A DNA stretch of 64,000 nt from JAEUQQ01 sp963697285 (GCA_963697285.1 CAVONI010000011.1:1178001-1242000), one strand, 5' to 3'; shown: positions 27,566-37,689, numbered from the stretch's first letter. Notes: generated by a model from the letters alone, not told the origin. Numbers and translations are program-made.

Positions 27566-28711
27566 TCAGGGCCGGAACGGGTTGTACGGCAGGTACGTCT
27601 GCAACCTGCGACCCACCATCTGGTGAATGACTACGTCGGGCCGCTCGTTGGCGATGACCCGCGGATCGAGATCCTTCTCCCAGAGGAACACGCACCGGCT
27701 GCAGCGTTCGGCGAGGAAGGGCATCACCGGCGTCATGAAGGAATCGCGGACGATCACCATCCGCGGCAACGTCGTGTCGGGATGCTCGGTCACGAGCCGC
27801 CCCAACTCGGCGTCGATGGATGCGCCGGCAGGTTCGACGACGCGCGCCCGGCGGGGTTCGTGCGGAGCAACCTCGAGGATCTCTTCGCTGGCCAGCGCCT
27901 CGATCCCCAGCATCCGCGGCAGGTCGTGGCCGCGTCCCTCGACGGCGACGAACTCGAACTGGTCGCGCCGCGGAACCTCTACCCCGGGCCGCACACGCGC
28001 CAGCCACTCCATGATCGACACGTAGGCGAAGAACGCGCCGCGCGCGTTCCAGTGCGTGTCGGTGCGGTGATACACGCGCTCGCGAGCCTTCAACGCAACG
28101 AGCCCGTCTTTCAGGTGCAGGACGTCGACATGCGTCCGCGCCCGCATCTCGCGCACGAACTGGTCGCCACGCCACGGACCCAGGGGCCTGACCGAGGACG
28201 GCAGGAACTCCGGATACACCGCGTGCTTGTCGGGCGCCAGCACGAACACGTACGGGATGCCGCGCGCGGCCAGCCACGCGCGGTTGTCGTCGAGCGTGAC
28301 CGCCCAGCGCTCGATCGCCGCCGCCGACATGGGCTCGGCCGACACGATGTCGTCCATCGCCCCATCGTCGGTGTAGTACCACCATCCCTCGCGACCCAGC
28401 AGCACCGTCGTCGATGGCGAGACGCCAACGCCGCGCAGCATCAGCGCGCCGTGTGCCCGGATCAACTCCCGCCGCAGGACGTAATGATCCTGGAACCAGC
28501 GCCGGAAGCGCGTCGGCCAGCGCTCCAGCGCCTTCATCGACGTGATGGCCTCGGGAAACGGCGCCAGGTCGCGCTTGGGATCGTCCGGCGGAAGCGTCCG
28601 CAGCAGGACCAGCGTCAGGACGAGGGGCAGCGACACCGCCGACACGAAGAGCCCCACCACCCACCGGTTGGTGGGCAACGGCACGGCCGAGACGTGATCG
28701 CGCAGTGACAT
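27566..28711 (-). CDS. AlgJ/AlgX-like SGNH O-acetyltransferase
   Basis: 381 aa with an N-terminal membrane anchor (WVVGLFVSAVSLPLVLTLVL). It carries the AlgX/AlgJ SGNH-hydrolase-like domain: FRRWFQDHYVLRRELIRAHG, GREGWWYYTDDG, YVFVLAPDKHAVYPEFLPSS, and the catalytic blocks VYHRTDTHWNARGAF (Asp-x-His) and RMVIVRDSFMTP (Ser). These proteins take acetyl groups delivered by an AlgI-type MBOAT and place them on an exopolysaccharide. Start ATG 28711 lies 3 bp after the MBOAT stop, so the two form an operon. Confidence 0.88.
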   Translation of the reverse strand: MSLRDHVSAVPLPTNRWVVGLFVSAVSLPLVLTLVLLRTLPPDDPKRDLAPFPEAITSMKALERWPTRFRRWFQDHYVLRRELIRAHGALMLRGVGVSPSTTVLLGREGWWYYTDDGAMDDIVSAEPMSAAAIERWAVTLDDNRAWLAARGIPYVFVLAPDKHAVYPEFLPSSVRPLGPWRGDQFVREMRARTHVDVLHLKDGLVALKARERVYHRTDTHWNARGAFFAYVSIMEWLARVRPGVEVPRRDQFEFVAVEGRGHDLPRMLGIEALASEEILEVAPHEPRRARVVEPAGASIDAELGRLVTEHPDTTLPRMVIVRDSFMTPVMPFLAERCSRCVFLWEKDLDPRVIANERPDVVIHQMVGRRLQTYLPYNPFRP

Positions 28712-28714
28712 CGC

Positions 28715-30193
28715 TCAGAACCTGAAGTAGATGAACGGACTGTAGGCGTTGGCCGCGATGAACAGCGCCGATGACGCCAGCAGCAGGGCGAGTGTCGCAA
28801 CCGTCGCCACGCGCAGCAGCACGGCGTGGGCGTCGCTCTCGGTGCTGCGGGCGAGGACCGCGCGCCCGAGCGCCGCCATCCAGGGGCCCGCACCGATCAC
28901 GCCCGCCACGATCGACGCGACGACGAGGCGATCGGTGAAGAACGCGACGTCGAATGGCGCACGGGCAGCGGTCGCTCCACTCAGTGCCCGCAGGTAGCCG
29001 AGCGCGTGCGGCAGCGTGTCGGCCCTGAAGAACACCCACGCCACCATCGCGACGGCCAGCGCGTAGACGTGTCCCACGGCCCGTGGCCACCGGTCCATCC
29101 ACGCGGTGAGGCCCGCGCGCTCGATGACCAGGAACGCGCCGTGAAAGAGTCCCCAGACGACGAAGTTCCAGCTCGCGCCGTGCCAGAGCCCGCACAGGAA
29201 GAACACGGTGAGCAGGTTGAGGTACACCCGCGCGGGCGCCACGCGGTTACCGCCCAGCGGGATGTACAGGTAGTCGCGGAACCAGTTCGAGAGCGACAGG
29301 TGCCACCTGCGCCAGAACTCCTGCACGCTGCGCGCGATGTAGGGATGGTTGAAGTTCTCGGGGAAGCGGAACCCGAACATGGCGGCCAGCCCGATGGCCA
29401 TGTCGGAGTACCCCGAGAAGTCGAAGTAGATCTGCAGCGTGTAGCAGACGATGCCGAGCCACGCGAGGCCTGGCTCGAGCTGTTCGAGCGGCAGCCCGAA
29501 GATGCGATCGGCCGGCCCCGCCACGACGTTCGCAATCAGGATCTTCTTGCCCAGCCCGACCACGAACCGGCGCACGCCGTAGGCGAAGCCGCTCATGGTC
29601 ACGAGGCGTGCGGCGAGCTGATCGGCAATCTCGCGGTACCGGATGATCGGCCCAGCGATCAACTGCGGGAACAGCAGCAGGTACAGGGCCGCGTGCACGG
29701 GGTTCTTCTGTGCGGTGGCCGCGCCGCGGTAGACGTCGATCACGTACGAGAGGGCGTGGAAGGTGAAGAACGAGATCCCGATCGGCAACGCGACGTCGGG
29801 GATGGTCCAGCCGCGCTGGCCGAACACGCCCGCCACGGCGTTGGCGTTGCCGACGAGGAACGCCGCGTACTTGAACCAGGCCAGCACCGACAGGTTGCCG
29901 GCAACCGTGCCCGCGAGGATGAGCGTCGCGATCCGGTGCGATCGCTGCTGCGTCCGCGCAATCACGACCGCCAGCGCGTAGTTGACGACGATCGACGTCA
30001 GCATCGGGGCGACGAACCGTCCGCCGCTGGTAGCGTAGAAGCTGACGCTCGCGATGAGCAGCCACACGTTCCGCGACTCGTGGCCGCGGAGCATCACGTA
30101 CACGCCGAGGACGATGGGCAGGAAGAGGAAGAGGAATGCGGGTTCGGTGAACAGCACGACGTGCCAACGGGTCGGCGCGATAGCATAGCGCAT
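28715..30193 (-). CDS. AlgI-like MBOAT membrane O-acyltransferase
   Basis: 492 aa if started at ATG 30193; a GTG at 30157 (VLFTEPAFLFLFLP) is an equally good start and avoids overlap with the divergent gene. Ten or more membrane segments. The family motifs are clear: LPIGISFFTFHALSYVIDVY, FSGYSDMAIGLAAMFGFRFP, FWRRWHLSLSNWFRDYLYIP and the catalytic-histidine block LWHGASWNFVVWGLFHGAFL. It transfers acetyl groups across the membrane to the AlgJ/AlgX partner encoded 3 bp downstream. The pair suggests O-acetylation of a secreted polysaccharide, although no polymer-synthesis genes are in this window. Confidence 0.92.
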   Translation of the reverse strand: MRYAIAPTRWHVVLFTEPAFLFLFLPIVLGVYVMLRGHESRNVWLLIASVSFYATSGGRFVAPMLTSIVVNYALAVVIARTQQRSHRIATLILAGTVAGNLSVLAWFKYAAFLVGNANAVAGVFGQRGWTIPDVALPIGISFFTFHALSYVIDVYRGAATAQKNPVHAALYLLLFPQLIAGPIIRYREIADQLAARLVTMSGFAYGVRRFVVGLGKKILIANVVAGPADRIFGLPLEQLEPGLAWLGIVCYTLQIYFDFSGYSDMAIGLAAMFGFRFPENFNHPYIARSVQEFWRRWHLSLSNWFRDYLYIPLGGNRVAPARVYLNLLTVFFLCGLWHGASWNFVVWGLFHGAFLVIERAGLTAWMDRWPRAVGHVYALAVAMVAWVFFRADTLPHALGYLRALSGATAARAPFDVAFFTDRLVVASIVAGVIGAGPWMAALGRAVLARSTESDAHAVLLRVATVATLALLLASSALFIAANAYSPFIYFRF

Positions 30194-31494
30194 GCGGATG
30201 GGCGCACCTCCTACCGTCGCCTCGTCGCTGCGAACGGTCCTGTTGGCCTTCGGGTTGAGCCGACTGGTGGTCGTGGCGTGCGGGTGGCTGGCGCTCTCGA
30301 CGTGGGGGATCGACGCGGCCGAGGCCGACAGGTCGTGGCGGCCGTTCAGCTCGGCGTGGCCGCTGATCGAGATGGCCCTTCGCTACGATGCCCAGTGGTA
30401 CCTGACGATCGCGCGCGACGGCTACGCTGGTCTCATCGACGGTCCCTACTCCGACATGCGGCCCAACTTCATGCCGCTGTTTCCGCTGATGATGCGCGCG
30501 CTGGCCGCCACCGGTATACCGCTCGTTGCCGCAGGGCTCACGCTGGCAAACGCCGGCGCGGTGATCGGACTGGCCTGCCTGCATCAGCTCGTGGCGCGTG
30601 AAGGCGGGACGCGTCTTGCCACGCGGGTCGTCTGGATCGTTGCGCTGTTCCCCTCGAGCCTGTTCCTGTCGAGCATCTACCGCGAGGGCCCGCTGATGGC
30701 CTGGACGATGGGCGCCTGGCTCGCGGCGTCACGTGGGCGAACGGTCCTCGCCGGCGCCCTCGCACTGGGCGCGACGCTGACGTCGGCCCTGGGCGCGTTG
30801 GTGCTATTGCCGCTCACCATCGTGTGCTGGCGTCGCGACGTGTCCACCTCGGGCCCGCCACCGGAGGTTGCCGGCGGTTGCGATGCACGACATCGATCCG
30901 CCCCGCTCTCGTCCCGGTTCCGTTCGGTCGCCTTGATCGTGACGCCATCACTGCTGGGCCTCGCCGGGTATCTGTGGTGGGCCGAGCAGACATGGGGAGA
31001 TGCGCTGATGCTGGTGCGCACGCAGTGGGTGTATCGCGACGCCACCTCGTGGCCGTGGATGGCCTTCGTCAACTGGTGGCAGCTAGGGCCGGCCCTGCAC
31101 GGCTACGCCAACTCGTCCATTGACGCTGCGCTCGCCATCGGCTCGCTGCTGGCGATCTGGTGGCTCTGGCGGCGAACACCGGCGGAGTATGCGGTGTTCG
31201 CGGCAGCGGCCGTGCTCGCCCCGTTGAGCAGCGGCCTGATCGCCTTCTCGCGCATGCTGCTGGCGGCACCCGTGCTGGCGACTACCCCTCGCCGCGATCG
31301 GTCTGGCTGGATCGCCCGATGGTGCCAACCCGGCGTCACCAGTCGGTGGGCAGGACGACGTCCAGCATCACCTGGCGGACGCAACAGGAAGAAGCGGGCG
31401 ACTGCCATGGATGCTGGTGGGGTGGCTGGCGGTTTCGATCACCGGATTGGCGTGGTTTTCCGCGAGGTTCGCCACCTGGCGCTGGGTCGCGTGA
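30192..31494 (+). CDS. GT-C fold-like integral membrane glycosyltransferase (one frameshift)
   Basis: Multi-pass membrane protein whose start overlaps that of the divergent MBOAT gene. Seen: the loop after the first membrane segment with LRYDAQWYLTIARDGYAG (the D.Q/W.Y..IA..GY pattern of PIG-V/dolichol-phosphate-mannose-type GT-C enzymes), PNFMPLFPLMMRALA, and VVWIVALFPSSLFLSSIYRE followed by GPLMAWTMGAWLAA. The frame runs on to 31556 with a basic, non-membrane tail. Removing an extra A at about 31281 gives LPLAAIGLAGSPDGANPASP, a final membrane helix MLVGWLAVSITGLAWFSARF and a stop at 31494 (about 433 aa). It probably adds a sugar from a lipid carrier; the acceptor is unknown. Confidence 0.75.
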
Positions 31495-31779
31495 GACTGG
31501 TCAGAGCCTGCCCGCCGAAGCCGAATCCGTGCCATCGGCGAAGGCGGGCGGGTTGACTCCCCCTCGATCCCGGCCGTACAGTGGTGTTCCGTGACATTAG
31601 TCCGCCGGATGTCTCCGGCGCCCCGCCAAGTCGCATGCGCACATGCGCGATCCCTCGCGACCCTGGCCTTTCCCATGTGGGACTTCCGGCATGAAGTGGG
31701 CGCCATTTGTTGAGGCCACAGGTCTCGACCCCGCGCCGAATCGCGTCACCCCGACCGATTCGTGCTGCAAGGACACACC
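31495..31779. other. Intergenic region upstream of the NYN-LOTUS gene
   Basis: No gene supported. It contains a motif resembling a common acidobacterial intergenic sequence (GGCGAAGGCGGGCGGGTTGA, also echoed near 18320). The promoter and the AAGGA ribosome site for the next gene lie at its end. Confidence 0.35.
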
Positions 31780-33604
31780 GTGAGTGAAGAACGATTGAAG
31801 GAAGAACGACTGAAGATTGCCGTCTTCATCGATTTCGACAACATCGAAATCGGCGTGAAGACCACCCTGGGCGGCCATTTCGACGTGGGCGCCGTGCTCG
31901 AAGCCATGAAGGAACGTGGCGAAGTCGTCACCAAGGTCGCCTACGGCGACTGGACGCGCGCCACCGACTACGGCCGCTCGATGTCGCAGCACGCCATCCA
32001 CATGGTGCAGCGCAACCTGACGCCCGGCGGCGACAAGAACGGCGCCGACATCAACCTGGCGCTCGACGCCCTCGAGATGGCGTTCACCCATTCCCACATC
32101 AACGCGTTCGTGATCGTCGGCGGCGACAGCGACTTCATCACGCTCGTCGAGAAGCTGAAGCAATACGACCGCAAGGTGTTCGTGGTCGGCGGGCGTTCGT
32201 TCACGAGCCAGGTGATGCAGAAGAACTGCACCGAGTTCGTGGCGTACGAAGACATCCTCGGCATCACCGGCCGCCCACGACAGGCCGGAGGCCGCACGCG
32301 GCCGGTCACCGACATCGCCTCGGCGATGCCCCTCATCCGCCGGGCGATCAAGCTGCTGGCCGACCGCGAGGTCACGCCGCAGCTCGGCCTGCTCAAGAGC
32401 ACGCTGCTGCAGCTCGACTCGAGCTTCTCTGAGCGCGCGTACGGCGCCAACTCCTTCCGCGACTTCGTCGAGAAGCTGGCGAAGGCCGGGCACGTCATCC
32501 TGAAGGGCACCGACCGCAGCTTCCACGTCGAGTTGCGTGAGACCGGTGAGCCGGCGGCTGGCGCGGCCCCGGCCGCGGGCACGCAGGCGGCCCCCGTCGC
32601 GGCGGCGAAAGACGGCACGGAACCACGCGAAGCCCGCGAGCATTCACGCGGTCCACGTGAACCACGCGAGCCGCGTGAGCCGCGCGAACCCCGTGGCCCG
32701 CGCGAGCCGCGTGAACCACGCGAGCATCGTGAGCACGCCGAGCACCGTGAGCTTGGCGGACATCGCGAGCACGGCGAGCACCGTGACGACCACCATGTTC
32801 ACGGCGACCACGACGACCACCGCGAGGCGTCGATCGCACACCACGACGTCGACGAAGCCACGAACGACACAGGCGACGTCCCCGATCCCACGCTGCCGCC
32901 GCCGCTCGAAGACGATGCGGCGCTTGCGCTCATGCACGAAGGCGTCGCGCGCCTCGGCCCCGTCGACGGCTACCGCGTGATGGTGCAGGCGTTTGCGCGT
33001 GCCGACGCGAACCCGCGCTTCCCGATGTACGTCAGGCAGTTCAAGCAGTTCATCAAGACGTTCGATGACGCCTTCGATGAGCGTCGCTATGGTTTCGCCG
33101 GCATCGTCGATGCCCTGCGATTCGGTCAGCGCGAGGGCCTGTTCAGGCTCGAGCGCGACCGGCAGGGCGTGGTGCGCGTGCATCCGGGCGTGCAGTACGT
33201 GAAGTTGACCAAGTTGCCTGAGGGTGCGGCGGGCGCCGGTGGCGACGAGGCGGGCCTCGATCAGCCCACCGATGCCGCGCTTCCCCTCGAAGGCGACGCG
33301 ACGGCGACATCGGGCGCTATCGGTGATGCGCCGGCTGCGGTGGTGTCGAGCGACGCAGCCTGCCGATGCCGTGGCAGAGGCAGGCGAACGCGACGCTGCT
33401 GCGGACATCGACTCCGGCGGAGTCGCGGCAAGCGATGAACCGGACGTGGCGGCGGCGCCAGGTGACGAGGCGGCGAACGCGGCTGCGCCGTCGGGTCGCA
33501 AGCGCACCGGCGCGCGCAAGAGCACGCGTGCGAAGAAGACGGTGGCAGCGGCAGCGACCGGCGTGAAGAAGAAGACCGCGCGGCCCCGCGCCCCCAAGGC
33601 GTAG
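31780..33604 (+). CDS. NYN (LabA/DUF88-like) nuclease-fold protein with two OST-HTH/LOTUS-like domains and REP/His-rich linker (one frameshift)
   Basis: GTG 31780 with AAGGA upstream. The NYN domain (residues about 10-150) shows KIAVFIDFDNIEIGVKTTLG, GGDKNGADINLALDALEMAF and VGGDSDFITLVEKLKQYDRK, with the Asp residues that bind metal in PIN/NYN ribonucleases. A first LOTUS/OST-HTH domain (about 170-245) reads LIRRAIKLLADREVTPQLGL to YGANSFRDFVEKLAKAGHVI. A low-complexity linker follows: repeated R-E-P triplets, then a His/Asp-rich stretch. A second LOTUS-like domain (about 380-475) ends LFRLERDRQGVVRVHPG. An extra base at about 33358 shifts the frame; uncorrected it stops at 33438. Corrected, it continues ADAVAEAGERDAAADIDSGG into a Lys/Arg/Ala tail (KRTGARKSTRAKKTVAAAAT) and stops at 33604, about 607 aa. 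It probably binds and cleaves or regulates RNA. Confidence 0.85.
32626..32850 (+). repeat. In-frame low-complexity repeat (R-E-P triplets, then His-rich)
   Basis: Short GC-rich units of the form CCACGTGAA / CCGCGTGAG / CCGCGCGAA encode a run of Arg-Glu-Pro triplets, followed by units coding for His, Arg, Glu and Asp. It is an internal slippage-prone tract of the NYN-LOTUS gene, acting as a flexible linker between its two LOTUS domains. Confidence 0.75.
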
Positions 33605-33618
33605 GAGACCCGCCAGGC

Positions 33619-36600
33619 CTACGGCGTGAAGAACTCGGCTCGGGCCGGGGCCTTCACGCCGACCTGCACCGTGAGTCGGCGCTGGCCGATTTGCGGGTGA
33701 CGCAGGATCACCTCGCGCGTGCCGACGGCCGTGTTCAACGGCGCCATCGGGGCCACACCGCGCGGCCGCCCATCAATCCACACCTCGGTGCCGTCGGGCG
33801 CATCGATGACCAGCGATCCGTCAGGCGCGTCAAGTGACAGCGTCGTCGTGTTGCCGGGCGTCACTTCGACCGTGCGGCGTTCGCGCAGCCCCAGCCGTTG
33901 GTTGATCAGGTCGAGGTGATGCTCGCCTGGCGGCAGCAGCAGCTTGCCGTCTTCACTGGTGCCCAGGAGCTTGCCGTCTTCGAAGACGCGCACCTGCACC
34001 GGCGCGAACACGTTCAACCAGCCCGCGAAGATCCCCACCGTCAGCTCGGCCGACTCGTTGGCGACGACCCGCACGCCCTGCCGCACGCGCCCGGCGTCGC
34101 TCTCGAGCACCACTGTGTGCCCGCCCTCTGGGAGGCTCTCGATCGTGACCGGCGTGACGCCCCGCATCTCGCCGTCGATGATGACGCGAGCGCCCTGCGG
34201 GGCCGACGACACCTGCAAGGTCCCCACCTTCTGTCCCCGCGGCCACTTCACCATCTGCGTCGTCTGCACGCTGCTGGCGATCTCGACCGGAAGCACCTTG
34301 GTGAGGCCGAAGCCCCTCAACTCGATGGTGTGACGCCCCGCCGGGAGTTCGATGGCCAGCGGGGTCTGTCCGCTCGCCTTGCCGTCGATCCGCACGTCGA
34401 GTCCCTCGACCGACGACCGCACCATCAGGTAGCCGACATCGCTCGGCTGGGTGAACCAGTAGACCGCGGCAAACCCGGCGCTCTCGAGCAGCATCAGCAT
34501 CAATGACGCTGCCAGCGTCCGCTTCCAGTTGATCTTCCGCGCATCGAACCGCGCCGGCAGGCGATGCACCTTCGTGCCGAACATCGTCGCCGGCTCAGAC
34601 AGCTCGTCGGAGAAGACTGGTGCGGCAGGAGCGAGCACTTCGTGCTCACCCGTGGCGAACGAGGGCGCCTCGAAGAGCGGTGCCGGCGCGACGGCAGCCA
34701 CCGGGGCGGGCACGGGCTCGGGCGGAGGGGCCACGAGAACCGCGGGCATCGGCGCGTCGAGGAACGACGACCGCGGGAACGAGCGCGTGACGTCGCCGGC
34801 GCCTGATGGCGTCGGCTGAGGCACTTCCCACGGGGCGTATCGCGCGGGCGGCGGCGCGACCGGCGCGAGAGGCACCACCGGCGCGTCGACCTGACGCTGG
34901 CCGATGGAACTCGGCGCCGGCTGATCCGGTTGCGGCTTCTTCTTCGATCCGCTCTTGAGCCGCTTCGACTTGCGCGCGACAGGCTCCGCTTCCCGCTCGC
35001 AAGCCTTGGCGATCAGCGGAGCGTCGACCACGAGCGGCACTGACTCGGCCGGAGCCTCGCCATCGGCAGCCGACGCGGCACCGAGCGTCGCACCCTCGAC
35101 CGCCGGCGCCAATGGCGGTGCAGCCGCCGGCGCGGTCGGCATCACGGGTGCGTCAGGGCTGTCGGCCACGGCGTCAATCGAAGGCACCGCACAGGTCGCC
35201 TGTTCGGCCGCTGGCGCGGGCGCCGGTGCCGTCGCCGGCGTGGGCACCACGGCCGCGACGGGCATGGAACTGACGGTATCGTCCACCACCACCGGGGAAC
35301 CCGCGACGCGGAGCGCGTCGTCTTCGGCAGCTTCGAGCGCTTCGAGTTCACGCAGCAGGGCCGCGATCTCGGGGTCCGACGCATCGAAGTCGGCCACGCC
35401 ATCGTCCACCGTCACCACGGGCGCGTCGTCCGCGACGGCTTCCTGGACGGTCGTCGATCGCACCTCGGCCGGCGCAACCACGCACGCCTCGAGCTGATCG
35501 GCCGCAGGTGCCTCGACCGGCGCGACGTCGGGCGCAGCGGCCGGCGTCACCATGACATCGGCGAGCAGCTCGGCGATGTCGAAGTCGATCGCGCCGGGCA
35601 ACGCCGCTTCGGCTGGCTCGGCATCGATTGCGCCGGCTGCGACGTCGGCGCAGGCATGGCTCGCGAGGACGTCGAGTGCGGAGTGCAGGCCCTCGGTTGC
35701 GTCGAATCGGACCTCGCGATAGTCGATCGCCCGACCGGCCGCCGCGAGGTCGTGCGCGGCGCTCGCCGGGAGCGTGTCGGCGACCAGGGCCGCGAGGTCG
35801 TGCGCGGCGCTCGCCGGGAGCGTGTCGGCGACCAGGGCCGCGATGATCGGTGCGGGGCGGCGCCAGTTCGCGGGCACGAAGGGAAGCACCGTCAGCGCGG
35901 CGGCGAGCCTGGTGAGGGCGCGACGCGCCGCGGCTGCTGGAGGCGCCGCCAGGGCATGCGACGCTGGCACCGTGTTCGCCGCGGCCAGCAACCACGACGC
36001 CGCGGGTGCCGCCGCATCGCGTGCGCGAACGAATGGCGCATCCGCAGGAGTGAACGAACGGTAGCGTCCTGCCGCTCCGGCAATTGCGGCCAGGGTCGTG
36101 CAGACGGCCGCTGGCACCTGCGTGGCCGATCCCGTCGCCAGGTGAGCCAGCGGCCGGGCGGCGACGCTCAGGGTCAGCGCTGCCTGCCCCGATGCCGGGC
36201 GCGTGCCCACCGGCAACTGCCTCGAGACGTGCATCGACTCGAAGTCGAGCCAGTACGTGTGGCGGTCAACGAACGCCACGTCGGCGTTCTCGGGCCTGGG
36301 CTCGACACACGGCGCAACGTCGCGTCCGGGAGAAGTGAGGCACCACTGGGGCTCGAGATCGGCAACGACCGTCACGATGGACGACCCGTCGAGCGTCAGT
36401 GGCGTCTCCGACAGGACATGGACGACGGCTTCACCAAACGGTCCACTGACCTCCATCGGGTCAGGGGTCGCATCCGCCGAGGTCGGCGGTGGCACGGGAG
36501 CCTGCGTCTCGACGAGGACGAGGCTCGGGGCAACGTGGGTGACCGCGGGGGTGCCGGGATCCGCCGCGGCATGCTGGCGCTCCTCTTCGGCAAGCCGCGC

Positions 36601-37689
36601 CAGCTCGCGTTCCAGGAACGCGATCTCCTCGGCCTCTTCCTCCTCAGGAGTCTGGCGCCGCACCGCGGTCGGGCGCGACGCGACGTTGCGCCGCGCCTGG
36701 CTGGGTGCAACGTCATTCGACGGGCGCGCCTTCCGCGATGCGTCGGCCTGGAGAAGCACGCCCCGAGGTCCTGAGGGGCACGTTCGCCCGGGCAACAGTT
36801 CGATGGCGCGCACGGCGAGGTGGCGCAGCGCGATCGGATCGGGCGCGTACGCGCGTTCACGCTTGACGGCCTCCTCGAGGGCGATCTGCGCGTCGAGCGC
36901 TGTGCCGAGCGGTTTGCGCGCATCGACGGGCAACGCCTGCTCGAACCAGGCCCTCAGTGACGCCGACAGCGGCCGTTGCGCGTGCGTGCCGAGGCGTTCG
37001 GTGACCGAAGCGAGCAGCTTCTTCAGGCCGTCGGGGAACTCGTTGAGCGTGAGGCTCCGCCCCAGGATGAGTTCGAGCACCACGACCGCGACCTGCGCGA
37101 CGTCTGCGCGCTGGTCGAAGCGCGGCAACCCGGCCGCGGGAGGCATGGCGATGCGGAAGTCCTTCCACAGCCGCGGGCGCGGATACTGCAGCTTCTCGAT
37201 GGCGGCGCCGAGCGCGTGGTCGGTGACCATGACGCGGCCGAGCGACGTGAGGATCAAGCGCTCCGCCGACAGGGCCCCGTGCGTCACGTCGCGGGAGCCG
37301 TGCAGCGTGGCCAGCGCCGGCAGGACCTCCCGTGCCACCTGGATGGCGGCGTGCACGTCGATCCCGATGCGTCCGGCATCCGACAGGGCCAGCAGTGCGC
37401 TCAGGCGGATGCCCTCGACCGGGTCGCTGATGACGACGCACTCCCGCTCGCCCGAGACCTCGACGCCACGCACGCGCGGGTAGCGCGGATGCCGGAAGTT
37501 GGCCAGCCGCGCCGCACGCTCCCGGAGCGGCGTGGCGAATCGCGCCAGCGTCGCGGTGACGTGGAGCTTCTCGACAACGTCTCCGCTCTCGGCGTCGAAC
37601 TCGATTCGACGGACTCCGAGTCCATCGTCGAACGAGACGACGCTGGGATCGGGATCCCCGGGACGAGGAAGGTCGGCAGGAGTGGCCAT
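33619..37689 (-). CDS. Pseudokinase-PEGA-domain transmembrane protein
   Basis: 1356 aa from ATG 37689 (MATPADLPRPGDPDPSVVSF); the open frame extends upstream to 37770. N-terminus (about 20-320): a protein-kinase-like fold with ATLHGSRDVTHGALSAERLI in place of the HRD loop and VMVTDHALGAAIEKL in place of DFG, so likely a pseudokinase. The middle 600 residues are low-complexity Ala/Pro/Val/Asp. One membrane helix (TLAASLMLMLLESAGFAAVY) lies at about 1080. The C-terminal 250 residues hold several PEGA-like repeats (VDVRIDG-type strands: LDVRIDGKASGQTPLAIELP, ARVIIDGEMRGVTPVTIESL, TEVWIDGRPRGVAPMAPLNT). PEGA domains usually sit outside the cytoplasmic membrane and touch the cell wall. The layout suggests a transmembrane scaffold or sensor. 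A 48-bp perfect duplication sits at about 35744-35839. Confidence 0.85.
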   Translation of the reverse strand: MATPADLPRPGDPDPSVVSFDDGLGVRRIEFDAESGDVVEKLHVTATLARFATPLRERAARLANFRHPRYPRVRGVEVSGERECVVISDPVEGIRLSALLALSDAGRIGIDVHAAIQVAREVLPALATLHGSRDVTHGALSAERLILTSLGRVMVTDHALGAAIEKLQYPRPRLWKDFRIAMPPAAGLPRFDQRADVAQVAVVVLELILGRSLTLNEFPDGLKKLLASVTERLGTHAQRPLSASLRAWFEQALPVDARKPLGTALDAQIALEEAVKRERAYAPDPIALRHLAVRAIELLPGRTCPSGPRGVLLQADASRKARPSNDVAPSQARRNVASRPTAVRRQTPEEEEAEEIAFLERELARLAEEERQHAAADPGTPAVTHVAPSLVLVETQAPVPPPTSADATPDPMEVSGPFGEAVVHVLSETPLTLDGSSIVTVVADLEPQWCLTSPGRDVAPCVEPRPENADVAFVDRHTYWLDFESMHVSRQLPVGTRPASGQAALTLSVAARPLAHLATGSATQVPAAVCTTLAAIAGAAGRYRSFTPADAPFVRARDAAAPAASWLLAAANTVPASHALAAPPAAAARRALTRLAAALTVLPFVPANWRRPAPIIAALVADTLPASAAHDLAALVADTLPASAAHDLAAAGRAIDYREVRFDATEGLHSALDVLASHACADVAAGAIDAEPAEAALPGAIDFDIAELLADVMVTPAAAPDVAPVEAPAADQLEACVVAPAEVRSTTVQEAVADDAPVVTVDDGVADFDASDPEIAALLRELEALEAAEDDALRVAGSPVVVDDTVSSMPVAAVVPTPATAPAPAPAAEQATCAVPSIDAVADSPDAPVMPTAPAAAPPLAPAVEGATLGAASAADGEAPAESVPLVVDAPLIAKACEREAEPVARKSKRLKSGSKKKPQPDQPAPSSIGQRQVDAPVVPLAPVAPPPARYAPWEVPQPTPSGAGDVTRSFPRSSFLDAPMPAVLVAPPPEPVPAPVAAVAPAPLFEAPSFATGEHEVLAPAAPVFSDELSEPATMFGTKVHRLPARFDARKINWKRTLAASLMLMLLESAGFAAVYWFTQPSDVGYLMVRSSVEGLDVRIDGKASGQTPLAIELPAGRHTIELRGFGLTKVLPVEIASSVQTTQMVKWPRGQKVGTLQVSSAPQGARVIIDGEMRGVTPVTIESLPEGGHTVVLESDAGRVRQGVRVVANESAELTVGIFAGWLNVFAPVQVRVFEDGKLLGTSEDGKLLLPPGEHHLDLINQRLGLRERRTVEVTPGNTTTLSLDAPDGSLVIDAPDGTEVWIDGRPRGVAPMAPLNTAVGTREVILRHPQIGQRRLTVQVGVKAPARAEFFTP
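35744..35839 (-). repeat. Perfect 48-bp tandem duplication inside the pseudokinase-PEGA gene
   Basis: Two identical 48-bp units beginning GCGAGGTCGTGCGCGGCGCT and ending GGCGACCAGGGCC lie head to tail. They encode a duplicated 16-residue segment (LVADTLPASAAHDLAA) without breaking the frame. This is recent slippage in the low-complexity middle of the protein. Confidence 0.85.
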
